Of a DNA stretch of 64,000 nt, positions 34,403-43,088 are shown in pieces; positions within the stretch are counted from its first letter, which is position 1; each line of letters begins with the position of its first letter. The DNA is from Clostridiales bacterium CCNA10 (GTDB lineage Bacteria; Bacillota; Clostridia; Oscillospirales; Oscillospiraceae). The stretch covers positions 496,001 through 560,000 of the forward strand of contig AP018533.1 in the NCBI GenBank assembly GCA_003573975.1, given 5' to 3'. A program made the translations under genes and the position numbers. The notes beneath the pieces were generated by a model. That model made no database searches. It was not told where the DNA came from and saw only the letters and a program-made list of their open reading frames with translations.

Positions 34403-35188
34403 ATGAACGTACTGGTATGTATCAAGCAGGTACCGGACAACTCTGTGGTGCCCAAGCTGGACCCCAACACCAACCGTGTCGTCACCGAGGGCGTGGAGCT
34501 TATGGAGAGCCCCTTTGACCTGAACGCTGTTGAGGCCGGCCTGAAGCTGGTGGAGGAGAACGGCGGCGAGGTTTCCGTCCTGACTCTGGGCGGCGAGAGC
34601 GCCAAGACCTCTCTGCGCTACGGCCTGTCCATGGGCGCCGCCAAGGCTTACCTGCTGAAGGATCCCGCCTTTGAGGAATCCGATTCCTGGGGCACCTCTT
34701 ACGGTCTGGCCAAGGCCATCCAGTCCATCGGCAATTTCGACGTCATCCTCTGCGGCAAGCAGGCCATTGACAACGACGCCGGTCAGGTGGGCCCCGGCAT
34801 TGCCGAGCAGCTGGGCATCTCCCAGATCACTTATGTGAGCGAGATCGTTTCTGTTACGGAGGACACCCTGACCGCCAAGCGCGTCAGCCCCGCCGGTGAG
34901 GAAGTGGTCGAGGCGAAGCTGCCTGTGGTCCTGACCTGCGAGAAGTCCCTGAACGAGCCGCGCTACCCCACCCTGAAGCGCACCAGAATGGCCAACCGCG
35001 CTGAGATCCCTGAAATGGACTGCGCCGCCGTGGGCGCCGACCCCGCCAAGGTAGGTAAGAATTCTCCCTCCGCCATCAAGAAGCTCTATACTCCGGCTCC
35101 CCGTCAGAGCGGCGAGTTGATCCAGGGAGAGGCGGAAGAGATCGCAAAGATCGCCGTCCAGAAGCTTGTTGAGCAGAAGATCATCTGA
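34403..35188 (+). CDS. etfB: Electron transfer flavoprotein subunit beta
   Basis: A 261-residue subunit with MNVLVCIKQVPDNSVVPKLD at the start, the nucleotide-binding CGKQAIDNDAGQVGP loop, and ARM-type VLTCEKSLNEPRYPTLK. It forms a dimer with EtfA and shuttles electrons to or from the acyl-CoA dehydrogenases upstream. A GGGAGGATAAAGT site precedes the ATG. In some Clostridia such Etf pairs take part in electron bifurcation; the sequence alone does not decide this. Confidence 0.95.
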   Translation: MNVLVCIKQVPDNSVVPKLDPNTNRVVTEGVELMESPFDLNAVEAGLKLVEENGGEVSVLTLGGESAKTSLRYGLSMGAAKAYLLKDPAFEESDSWGTSYGLAKAIQSIGNFDVILCGKQAIDNDAGQVGPGIAEQLGISQITYVSEIVSVTEDTLTAKRVSPAGEEVVEAKLPVVLTCEKSLNEPRYPTLKRTRMANRAEIPEMDCAAVGADPAKVGKNSPSAIKKLYTPAPRQSGELIQGEAEEIAKIAVQKLVEQKII

Positions 35189-35206
35189 TTGAAGGGAGAG
35201 CATAGT

Positions 35207-36205
35207 ATGTCTAACAAGAATAGCGTATGGGTCTGCCTGGAGCAGACCGGCGGAAAGATTGCCGGCGTCTCCTATGAGATGCTCAGCGGAGCCAGAAAGC
35301 TGGCCAACGAGTTGTCCGGCGAGGTGTGTGCCGTCCTGATGGGCCATCAGGTCCAGGCCCAGGCCAAGGAAGCCTTTGCCTATGGTGCGGATAAGGTCTA
35401 TGTTTGCGACAATGAGAACCTGGAGCACTACAACACCGGCGCCTACTGCAAGGTGCTGGAGAAGTTGGTCAAGGAAAATGAGCCCGAGATCCTGCTTCTG
35501 GCCGCCACCACCAACGGCCGTGACCTGGCCGGCCGTTTGGCCAGTCGTCTGGAGACCGGCCTGGCCGCCGACTGCACCGCCCTGGCTCTGGAGGACGGCC
35601 AGCTGGTCGCCACCCGTCCCACCTACGGTGGCAATATCATGGCTGAGGTCGTCTTCCCGGAGAAACGTCCCGCTATGTGTACCATCCGCGGCAACGCCAT
35701 GTCCAAGGATGACCCCGACGCCTCCAAGACTGGCGAGGTCATCACAGTGGCCTATGATGTGGATGACGCTGAGCTGCGCACCAAGGTGAAGGAGATCATT
35801 GCCAAGGCCAGCGGCGAGATCAGCCTGGCCGACGCGCAGATCATCGTCTCCGGTGGCCGCGGCCTGGGCGATCCCAGCGGCTTCGACCTGATCCGCAAGG
35901 CTGCCGCCACTCTGGGCGCTGCCGTTGGCGCCTCCCGCGCCGCTGTGGACGCCGGGTGGATCCCTTATGAGCATCAGGTTGGCCAGACCGGAAAGACCGT
36001 TTCTCCCAAGCTGTACATCGCCTGCGGGATTTCCGGCGCCTTGCAGCATCTGGCTGGTATGAAGACCTCCGATGTGATCGTGGCCATCAACAAGGACGAG
36101 GAGGCCCCCATTTTCAGCGTGGCCAATTACGGCATCGTGGGCGATCTTTACAAGGTCCTGCCTGTGATGATCGAAGAGATTCAGAAGGTCCTTGAGTCCC
36201 GCTGA
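35207..36205 (+). CDS. etfA: Electron transfer flavoprotein subunit alpha
   Basis: A 332-residue FAD-binding subunit. The C-terminal FAD domain has [35 protein letters not shown] and [12 protein letters not shown], ending [18 protein letters not shown]. No N-terminal ferredoxin domain is present. The ATG at 35207 follows GAAGGGAG, 18 bases after the etfB stop. A GC-rich hairpin follows. Confidence 0.95.
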   Translation: MSNKNSVWVCLEQTGGKIAGVSYEMLSGARKLANELSGEVCAVLMGHQVQAQAKEAFAYGADKVYVCDNENLEHYNTGAYCKVLEKLVKENEPEILLLAATTNGRDLAGRLASRLETGLAADCTALALEDGQLVATRPTYGGNIMAEVVFPEKRPAMCTIRGNAMSKDDPDASKTGEVITVAYDVDDAELRTKVKEIIAKASGEISLADAQIIVSGGRGLGDPSGFDLIRKAAATLGAAVGASRAAVDAGWIPYEHQVGQTGKTVSPKLYIACGISGALQHLAGMKTSDVIVAINKDEEAPIFSVANYGIVGDLYKVLPVMIEEIQKVLESR

Positions 36206-36231
36206 CCGATAGGGCGGCAGACATAAGCAGA

Positions 36232-36264
36232 GATCGCCCCTTCCCGAATGGGGGAGGGGCGATC
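36232..36264. terminator. Hairpin between etfA and the convergent SARP gene
   Basis: GATCGCCCC pairs with GGGGCGATC around an inner CCC/GGG stem. No T-tract follows on either strand, so it may act as a barrier or mRNA-end stabiliser rather than a classic terminator. Confidence 0.55.
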
Positions 36265-36277
36265 CCGCAGCAAGGGG

Positions 36278-39200
36278 TCAGAGCTCTGGAAACAGCCGCC
36301 GCAGGCTGTTGATCTCCGGGCGGTCCAGCCAGCGGCTGAGGTGCTTGAGGGCCAAGCGTCCATAGTCCAGCGCGGAATCCGGCAGGATCTCGTCAAAAAA
36401 CCGTCCCACATCTGGTTCCCGGTCCGCCAAAGTGCGGATCAGGGCTTGGGAGAAAAAGACTGAGCCTTGGTCGCTGGGATTTTTCATCTGCCACATATAC
36501 TTCTGCGCGGCGAGAAGATGCCGCCGGGCGGCGGGCAGGTTCCTGTTTTCCACCAGCGTCAGCGCCAGATAGGAATTCAGGGTCGGGCGGCGCCAGAAGG
36601 AGTCAAATTGTCCATACAGGGCAAGCGCCTTCTCCAGAAATGCCTGGGCTGCGGCGTAGTCCCGCTGGAAAAAAGAGGCCTTTCCCGCGTTGATGTAGAA
36701 AACTGAGAGGCTGGAAAACACATTGCCGGGGCACAGGGAGATCGCCTTGGAAAACATGGGGAGTGCCTGTACATAATCCTCCTTTTCCATCAGGATTTCG
36801 CCGATGTAGTTGTAGGAGGCGGCAATATTTACAGTGTAGCTGCGGGCCATGGACTCAGTCACAGTGAGTGCGTTGATAGACTCTAGCAGCCGCTTTTCCG
36901 CCTGCTCATAATTTCCGGTCATCATGTGATAGAGGCCCTGAAGCCGCAGAAGCACTCCGATCTCTCTATGATTGTTCTCTTGTACAGCCAGGTCCAGAGC
37001 CAGATCCAGATTTTGCTTCATCCCATCGGCATCGTCGATCTGGATAAAGTAAAAGATCAACTGTTTATACCCTGCCAAGGTGTAGTCCACGCGGCCCAGC
37101 CGCCTGGAGGTCTCTATGACCCAGGTGATGTTGCCTACCCCTTCCTCGTACCGTCCTTCCAAAATGGGATACCGGCCCTTCAGATAGAAAAACTGCATCT
37201 CCAAAAGCTCCAGTTCTTTCGATCCCGAATGGGCGGCGCGAAAGGCACGGATATCTGTCTCCAGATTTTGAAAGAGCGCGTCGATCCTATCTCGGGAGAC
37301 ATAGGGAACGGGGTCTAGATCCAGGTCCATGTCCTCTTCGTTAAATACCGGAAAAATTTCGTGGCTGAAATTGAGCCGGCTATTTAGATTTGCAATCTTG
37401 TACTTCATGGCCTCCAGCTGATATCCAGCCTGGGAAAAATGGAAAATCAGAAGGGGATAGACCCGGTTTTTGTGTCTGCTCTGGCGGAGCTGTTCTTCAA
37501 GAAGCTGGCCAATCGCTAGGTGGCGGGAGGCCCGTCGGCAGACTGGTTGAGCGTTGTAAATGTATTCCCGCAGCTTGGGGTGGGCAAAGTGAATTGCCTC
37601 CTGACTTCCGGTGTGTTTCAGGAAGACTCCCCGATTTTCCAGCTGCTCCAGGGGAGCCAGCAGATCCGATGCGTTTTTTCCCAGAATCTGAGCCGCAGAG
37701 GAGAGCGGCGCGCCGTCATAGAAACAGGAGAGCACTTCAGCCAGCTCCAGCGCCTCCTGAGACAGGCCGAGCAGCTGCGTGCGCAGGAAGGACTGGATGG
37801 CCGGAGAGGAGTGGTCAAGCGACTCTCCCCGCTGAAGCATGGCGATGTACTCGTTCAGCAGGAATGGATTGCCCTCCGTCTCATTATAGATTTGCTCCAG
37901 CAGTTCTCCGTTTCCTGCCTGACTGGGCGGCAGTGCCTTTTTGATCAGGCTGTGACAGGCCTCCACCGTGAATCGGCGCAGGGTGAGAATGAGCATGGGG
38001 GAGTGGTATTGGAGCGCTGACAGGGCGTCATCCAGCGGGCGGTTGCGCGCCAGTGTGCAGGTAGCCAGAAGAATGGCCTGGCTGGGAGACAGTTCTAACA
38101 TCACCGTGGTGAGAAGACGCAGGCTGTCGGGGTCCAGCCATTGGAGGTTCTCTACCACCAGAAGGACCCGCTTTCGAGTGGAGAGCGTGTGGATCGCCTC
38201 TACCATCACATGGGCCAGCTTGCCGATGGGGACCTTCTCCGGCGTGGTAAGGAACTCGGTTGAGGGCAGATGCTCCTGAAAGTCTGGAAACACACGGCTC
38301 ATGAGATCGTGCCACAGCGAGGGTGGAATACAGGGTTCCTCCTGAAGCAGCTGTGCGATCTCACGGGCGATCTGCCGCCAGGGCCGGAGTGAAAGATCCT
38401 GTCCCATCGAAAGTCCCTGTGTCTGCAAAATATAAAAATGTTCTTCCACTCCATCCAGGGCCCGGCGTTTCATGGTGGAGCGGCCGGAGCCTGGCTCCCC
38501 GCAGATCAGAATAGAGCGGCCGCCCTCCGGATTTTCCTTGAATTCTTTCAGCGCTTTTTCTAAGGCGGCGATCTCCTGATACCGGCCGAAGAAAAAGGAC
38601 TCGTCGTTGGAAACAGAACGCCCCGTCTCGAAATGCATCTGCTCTAAAGCGCGCTCATAGATTTCCTTGGTCGTCTGATCTGGCGCAACGCCCAATTCTC
38701 GGCGCAGCAGCTTGGCAAATTCATAGTAGCTCTCGATCACCTTGCCATTGCGGCCGGTTTCTTGATAAAAGCGCAGCAGGAGGCGGAAGGCGCGCTCATC
38801 ATACTCATCCAGCTCCATCAAATAGCGGATGTGCGTCTCCACCTGGTCGTATCGGCGGGCATCCAGATCGTCCGCTACCTTCTGATAGCACTCTGAGAAG
38901 AATTTCTCTTTGTAGTAGTTACGCATTTTGACGATCCAGTATTCATACGTCTCTGCCCCTTTCAGGAAGAACCCCTGGAGAAACTCGCCGGTGTACAGAT
39001 GCAGATTCTCTTGGGGCGCCTGCAGAAACTGGTCGATATCCAAGGTGAGATCCAGGTTTTCGTTGAGCATCAGCAGAGATTTCTTGGGGGAGAGAATGAT
39101 ATTGGTCCCAAGTGCCTTTTTCGCCTGGTAGATCGCGTTTCGCAGATTCCGCCGGGCGGTCTCGTCCGTCTCGTCCGGCCACAGCAGCCCTGCCAGTTCC

Positions 39201-39331
39201 TCTCGGCTGACCACCTTGGACACCAGGATATAGTAGAGAAGGGCGTTGATTTTAGAATAAGGCAGAAAGACAGGTTGACCATCCTTTAGAATTTGAGGGA
39301 CTCCAAATAACTTGCAGGTCATGGTACTCAT
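36278..39331 (-). CDS. SARP-type regulator: winged helix + BTAD + AAA ATPase + TPR-like repeats
   Basis: A 1017-residue cytosolic regulator. The N-terminal OmpR-like winged helix contains SREELAGLLWPDETDETARR. The bacterial transcriptional activation domain follows (about 95-240, RAFRLLLRFYQETGRNGKVI). A P-loop ATPase comes next, with SILICGEPGSGRST, Walker B VLLVVENLQWLDPDSL and LLATCTLARNRPLDD. The rest is helical TPR-like repeats (ASYNYIGEILMEKEDYVQA). This is the AfsR/SARP-LuxR-like STAND layout, uncommon in Clostridia. The ATG at 39331 follows AGGAGAACGAAAT. It converges on the acyl-CoA/Etf block and is divergent from fhs, so either is a candidate target. Confidence 0.9.
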   Translation of the reverse strand: MSTMTCKLFGVPQILKDGQPVFLPYSKINALLYYILVSKVVSREELAGLLWPDETDETARRNLRNAIYQAKKALGTNIILSPKKSLLMLNENLDLTLDIDQFLQAPQENLHLYTGEFLQGFFLKGAETYEYWIVKMRNYYKEKFFSECYQKVADDLDARRYDQVETHIRYLMELDEYDERAFRLLLRFYQETGRNGKVIESYYEFAKLLRRELGVAPDQTTKEIYERALEQMHFETGRSVSNDESFFFGRYQEIAALEKALKEFKENPEGGRSILICGEPGSGRSTMKRRALDGVEEHFYILQTQGLSMGQDLSLRPWRQIAREIAQLLQEEPCIPPSLWHDLMSRVFPDFQEHLPSTEFLTTPEKVPIGKLAHVMVEAIHTLSTRKRVLLVVENLQWLDPDSLRLLTTVMLELSPSQAILLATCTLARNRPLDDALSALQYHSPMLILTLRRFTVEACHSLIKKALPPSQAGNGELLEQIYNETEGNPFLLNEYIAMLQRGESLDHSSPAIQSFLRTQLLGLSQEALELAEVLSCFYDGAPLSSAAQILGKNASDLLAPLEQLENRGVFLKHTGSQEAIHFAHPKLREYIYNAQPVCRRASRHLAIGQLLEEQLRQSRHKNRVYPLLIFHFSQAGYQLEAMKYKIANLNSRLNFSHEIFPVFNEEDMDLDLDPVPYVSRDRIDALFQNLETDIRAFRAAHSGSKELELLEMQFFYLKGRYPILEGRYEEGVGNITWVIETSRRLGRVDYTLAGYKQLIFYFIQIDDADGMKQNLDLALDLAVQENNHREIGVLLRLQGLYHMMTGNYEQAEKRLLESINALTVTESMARSYTVNIAASYNYIGEILMEKEDYVQALPMFSKAISLCPGNVFSSLSVFYINAGKASFFQRDYAAAQAFLEKALALYGQFDSFWRRPTLNSYLALTLVENRNLPAARRHLLAAQKYMWQMKNPSDQGSVFFSQALIRTLADREPDVGRFFDEILPDSALDYGRLALKHLSRWLDRPEINSLRRLFPEL

Positions 39332-39466
39332 ATTTCGTTCTCCTGTTGACGTGCGGGGCGGCGGGCGCCTCGAAAAACGGGGAAAACACGCTGAATATTC
39401 TTTGGTGTTTCCCATCATTCTCATGAAAATGCAAAGAAAATCGACTGTGTCAGAAAACAAAGCTTC

Positions 39467-39496
39467 TTTACGGTTTGCATAGAAACCAAGTATAAT
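39467..39496 (+). promoter_or_regulatory. Promoter of fhs
   Basis: TTTACG (39467-39472), an 18-base spacer, and TATAAT (39491-39496), 57 bases before the fhs start. Confidence 0.65.
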
Positions 39497-39552
39497 GAAA
39501 CCATCAAATCAGGCAAAATGCAATATTATTTTAAAATTTAGGAGGGAAATTT

Positions 39553-41229
39553 ATGAACATCAAGTCCGACATTGAGATTGCGCAGGAGCATACCCCGAAA
39601 AAAATCACAGAAGTTGCCGCAACTGCGGGAATCGATGAGAAGTTCTTGGAGCTGTATGGCAACTATAAGGCGAAGGTGGATATCCGGTCTCTGAAGGACT
39701 TGCCCCGGAAGTCTAAATTGGTGTTGGTGACCGCCATCAGCCCAACCCCTGCGGGCGAGGGTAAGACCACCACTTCGGTGGGCCTGGCAGATGCGCTGAA
39801 CCGTCTGGGTAAACGGACCATTGTCTGCCTGCGTGAGCCTTCTCTGGGACCTGTGTTTGGTGTAAAAGGAGGCGCTGCCGGCGGCGGTCACGCTCAGGTC
39901 ATCCCCATGGAGGACATCAACCTGCACTTCACCGGTGATTTCCATGCAATCGGCATTGCGAACAACCTGATGGCCGCTCTGATCGACAACCACATTCATC
40001 AGGGCAACGCGCTGAACATCGACACCCGCAAGGTAGTCTGGAAGCGTGTGGTGGATATGAATGACCGTCAGCTGCGCCACATTGTCTGCGGAATGGGCGG
40101 TAAGGCCAGCGGCGTACCCCGTGAGGACGGCTTCGACATCACCGTTGCTTCCGAGATCATGGCTGTTCTGTGCTTGGCCAGCGGCCTGTCTGACCTGAAG
40201 CAGCGCCTATCCAAGATGGTTGTGGCCTATACCCGCGACGATAAGCCGGTCACTGCCCATGACCTGAAGGCGGAAGGCGCCATGGCTGCCGTTTTGAAGG
40301 ATGCCATTAAGCCCAACCTGGTTCAGACTCTGGAGGGGACTCCCGCCTTCATCCACGGAGGTCCTTTTGCAAACATTGCACACGGCTGTAACTCCATCCA
40401 GGCCACGGAGACCGCTCTCAAGCTGGGTGAGTACACGGTAACTGAGGCTGGCTTTGCTGCGGATCTGGGTGCCGAAAAGTTCCTGGACATCAAGTGCCGC
40501 GCCGGCGGCTTCCATCCCGACGCCGTGGTTATTGTTGCCACTGTCCGCGCTTTGAAGTATCACGGTGGTGTGGCTAAGGCCGATCTGAACCACGAGAACC
40601 TGGAGGCGCTTGAGAAGGGTCTGCCCAATCTGTTGCAGCATGTGGACAATGTGACCAACGTGTACGGTCTGCCCTGTGTGGTTGCCATTAACGCATTTCC
40701 CACGGATACAGAGGCCGAGTTGAAGATGGTGGAAGAGAAGTGCCGGGAAAAAGGCGTCAATGTCCGCCTGTCCGAGGTCTGGGCGAAAGGCGGCGAGGGT
40801 GGCAAGACCCTGGCGGAAGAAGTCATTCGTCTGTGCGAGGAAGAGAAGAGCGACCGCTTCCAGTTTGTCTATGACCTGGATACCACCATCGAGGAAAAAC
40901 TCAACGCCATTGCCACCAAGGTCTACCGCGCGGACGGTGTGGTTATCACCGCTGCCGCGAAGAAGCAGATCCAGCAGCTGACTGAGCTGGGCTTTGACAA
41001 GATGCCCATTTGTATGGCAAAGACTCAGTTCTCCTTCTCCGATGACGCCTCCAAGCTGGGTGCGCCCCGCGGATTCAAGATCACGGTCCGGGAAGTGAAG
41101 GTAAATGCCGGCGCTGGGTTCTTAGTAGCCAAGACAGGCGACATTATGACCATGCCCGGTCTGCCCAAGGTGCCCTCTGCGGAAAAGATCGACATCGATG
41201 ACAACGGAGTGATCTCCGGCTTGTTCTGA
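39553..41229 (+). CDS. fhs: Formate--tetrahydrofolate ligase
   Basis: A 558-residue enzyme: formate + ATP + THF <=> 10-formyl-THF + ADP + Pi. It has the P-loop [39 protein letters not shown], and the C-terminal [18 protein letters not shown]. Length and motifs are complete. Beside hut and formimino-folate genes it probably runs towards formate and makes ATP from the 10-formyl-THF released by histidine breakdown. The ATG at 39553 follows GGAGGGAAATTT. Confidence 0.96.
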   Translation: MNIKSDIEIAQEHTPKKITEVAATAGIDEKFLELYGNYKAKVDIRSLKDLPRKSKLVLVTAISPTPAGEGKTTTSVGLADALNRLGKRTIVCLREPSLGPVFGVKGGAAGGGHAQVIPMEDINLHFTGDFHAIGIANNLMAALIDNHIHQGNALNIDTRKVVWKRVVDMNDRQLRHIVCGMGGKASGVPREDGFDITVASEIMAVLCLASGLSDLKQRLSKMVVAYTRDDKPVTAHDLKAEGAMAAVLKDAIKPNLVQTLEGTPAFIHGGPFANIAHGCNSIQATETALKLGEYTVTEAGFAADLGAEKFLDIKCRAGGFHPDAVVIVATVRALKYHGGVAKADLNHENLEALEKGLPNLLQHVDNVTNVYGLPCVVAINAFPTDTEAELKMVEEKCREKGVNVRLSEVWAKGGEGGKTLAEEVIRLCEEEKSDRFQFVYDLDTTIEEKLNAIATKVYRADGVVITAAAKKQIQQLTELGFDKMPICMAKTQFSFSDDASKLGAPRGFKITVREVKVNAGAGFLVAKTGDIMTMPGLPKVPSAEKIDIDDNGVISGLF

Positions 41230-41249
41230 TCCAAAAAGGAATAATGGAA

Positions 41250-41276
41250 GAGCCGTATGCAAATGGCATGCGGCTC
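41250..41276 (+). terminator. Hairpin after fhs
   Basis: GAGCCGTATGC and GCATGCGGCTC pair across AAATG (one G-T pair). The T-tract is poor. It lies 20 bases after the fhs stop. Confidence 0.6.
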
Positions 41277-41319
41277 ATTCCATATATAAGGAAGGTTGGA
41301 GAATGGCAAAGAAAAGCAT

Positions 41320-41757
41320 TCAGCCGGGGAGCGGAATGTCCTTGTGGTCAAAGTATAGGCCCAGCTCCACCGAGGTCTGCGAATTTCCATAGCGCTTGAT
41401 GCTGGACAAGATCGCGTCCAGCTCCTGCGTGTCCCGCACGGCAAAACGCAGTACCGCGTTGAAAATTCCAATGGTGTGAGAATGACTGAGGATAGCCGGC
41501 GTTTTTTCACAGAAGCGGCAGAAACGCTCGTATTTATCCGGCTCTGGGGCCACTAAAATGAAGCCCGTAATGTTGCAGTCCAACTGCCGGCGGTCCACAT
41601 CGATGCGGAAGTTCCGGATCACACCGGCCTCTTCCATGCGGCGGATCCGCTCAGAGACGGCGGGGGCGGTGAGGCCGACCTGCTCTCCAATCACCTTCAG
41701 GGTGGCGCGGCAGTCGTTCTGCAGCAGGTTCAAAATCTGATAGTCAGTCCGGTCCAA
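41320..41757 (-). CDS. Lrp/AsnC-family transcriptional regulator
   Basis: A 145-residue feast/famine regulator. The N-terminal HTH reads LKVIGEQVGLTAPAVSERIRR. The C-terminal RAM/AsnC domain carries FILVAPEPDKYERFCRFCE and VLRFAVRDTQELDAIL. The TTG start at 41757 has AGGAGG at good spacing. It is the last gene of the hutU-hutI-lrp group (41 bases after hutI) and could sense an amino acid such as histidine or glutamate; this is inference. Confidence 0.9.
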   Translation of the reverse strand: MDRTDYQILNLLQNDCRATLKVIGEQVGLTAPAVSERIRRMEEAGVIRNFRIDVDRRQLDCNITGFILVAPEPDKYERFCRFCEKTPAILSHSHTIGIFNAVLRFAVRDTQELDAILSSIKRYGNSQTSVELGLYFDHKDIPLPG

Positions 41758-41798
41758 AGCGACCTGCCTCCTTCCGGAACAGGGCAGCCGGCGTGGTC

Positions 41799-43025
41799 TT
41801 AAACCAGACGGCCCTTTTTGATGACAGTCTGTACCAGATTACTTCCAAAACGGTAGCAGATGTAATCCAGATCCGGCGCATCCCAGATCACTAGGTCGCC
41901 CTGCTTCCCGGCCTCCACGGAACCCACACGGTCCGCCATGTCAATGGCTGCGGCAGCGTTCAGAGTAACGGCTGTCAGCACCTCTTCCGGGGTCAGTCGG
42001 TAGCGCAGGCACCCCAGATTGATGACGAACTGCAGGTTGAGGCAGGGGCAGGAGCCCGGGTTGAAGTCGGAGGCCATGGCCACCGGCACACCGGCGGACA
42101 CCATCTCCCGGGCCGGGGCATAGGTGGAGCCCAGACAGAAGCTGGTGGCGGGCAGCAGACAGGCGATCACGCCGCCCTTGGCCATGCTGGCGATGCCCTC
42201 AGGAGGACAGACGATCAGGTGTTCCGCGGAGATCGCGCCGATTTCCCCGGCCAGCTGAGAGCCGCCGATGGACTCGATCTCGTCGGCGTGAATTTTGGGA
42301 CGCAGGCCATGGCGAAGGCCAGCCTCCAAGATCTGGCGGGATTCCTCTACAGTAAAGGTATCCGCTTCGCAGAACACATCACAGAATTTGGCGATGCCCT
42401 GCTCCTTGACGGCGGGCATCATCTCCTCGCAGACCAGGCGGATATACTCCGCGCGGTCCTGCTTGTACTCTGCCGGGACCAGGTGGGCGCCCATAAAGGT
42501 GGCTGTCACATCCATGGGGTGTTCTTCCTGCAAGCGGCGGATGGCACGTAGCTGCTTCAGCTCGTGCTCCAGAGCCAGACCGTAGCCGCTTTTGGCCTCG
42601 CAGGTGGTGGTGCCGAACCGCATCATCTCATCTAGGGCTTTGGCGGCCTTCTGAGTGAGTTCCTCTTCGGTGGCCTGACGGGTGGCGTTCGTGGTGGACT
42701 GGATGCCGCCGCCGGCGTTCTGGATGTCCAGATAGCTCTTTCCATGGAGCTTCATGCCAAGCTCATTCTGGCGCCAGCCACCGAAAATCAGATGGGTGTG
42801 GGCGTCCACCAGCCCGGGAGTCACCAGCTTCCCGCCGGCGTCCACCACCTGGGCGCCATTCACTGAGGGAGGCGTCCCCGTCCCCACCTGGGCGATCTGA
42901 CCCTGGGAGATCAGGACCCAGGCGTTCCGCAGGATCTGGATCTGCCCCTGCTCCGCGCCGCTGCGGGCGCTGGAGCCAGTGGGAGTGGCCAGCATCCCGA
43001 TGTTGGTCAGCAGTAGTTCGCTCAT
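41799..43025 (-). CDS. hutI: Imidazolonepropionase
   Basis: Third step of histidine breakdown: opens the imidazolone ring to give N-formimino-L-glutamate. The 408-residue amidohydrolase has its metal and substrate motifs in GLVDAHTHLIFGGWR, FMGAHLVPAEY, KIHADEIESIGG, EHLIVCPPEG and ASDFNPGSCP. The ATG at 43025 follows AAAGGAGCACGC. A hairpin separates it from hutU upstream. An extra Ala/Ser/Gly-rich loop near residues 15-25 is a small oddity. Confidence 0.95.
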   Translation of the reverse strand: MSELLLTNIGMLATPTGSSARSGAEQGQIQILRNAWVLISQGQIAQVGTGTPPSVNGAQVVDAGGKLVTPGLVDAHTHLIFGGWRQNELGMKLHGKSYLDIQNAGGGIQSTTNATRQATEEELTQKAAKALDEMMRFGTTTCEAKSGYGLALEHELKQLRAIRRLQEEHPMDVTATFMGAHLVPAEYKQDRAEYIRLVCEEMMPAVKEQGIAKFCDVFCEADTFTVEESRQILEAGLRHGLRPKIHADEIESIGGSQLAGEIGAISAEHLIVCPPEGIASMAKGGVIACLLPATSFCLGSTYAPAREMVSAGVPVAMASDFNPGSCPCLNLQFVINLGCLRYRLTPEEVLTAVTLNAAAAIDMADRVGSVEAGKQGDLVIWDAPDLDYICYRFGSNLVQTVIKKGRLV

Positions 43026-43041
43026 GCGTGCTCCTTTCCAA

Positions 43042-43069
43042 AAGCGGGGGCGCGGCTGCGCCCCCGCTT
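43042..43069 (-). terminator. Hairpin between hutU and hutI
   Basis: AAGCGGGGGCGC and GCGCCCCCGCTT pair over 12 bases with a 4-base loop, followed by TT on the minus strand. It may partly reduce transcription from hutU into hutI. Confidence 0.65.
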
Positions 43070-43088
43070 ATTCATTTGGATGATGAAA

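Noticed and set aside
34382..36049. A 555-codon open frame on the minus strand
   Set aside because: It is antisense to etfB and etfA, which have unmistakable motifs; it has no family signature or start site.
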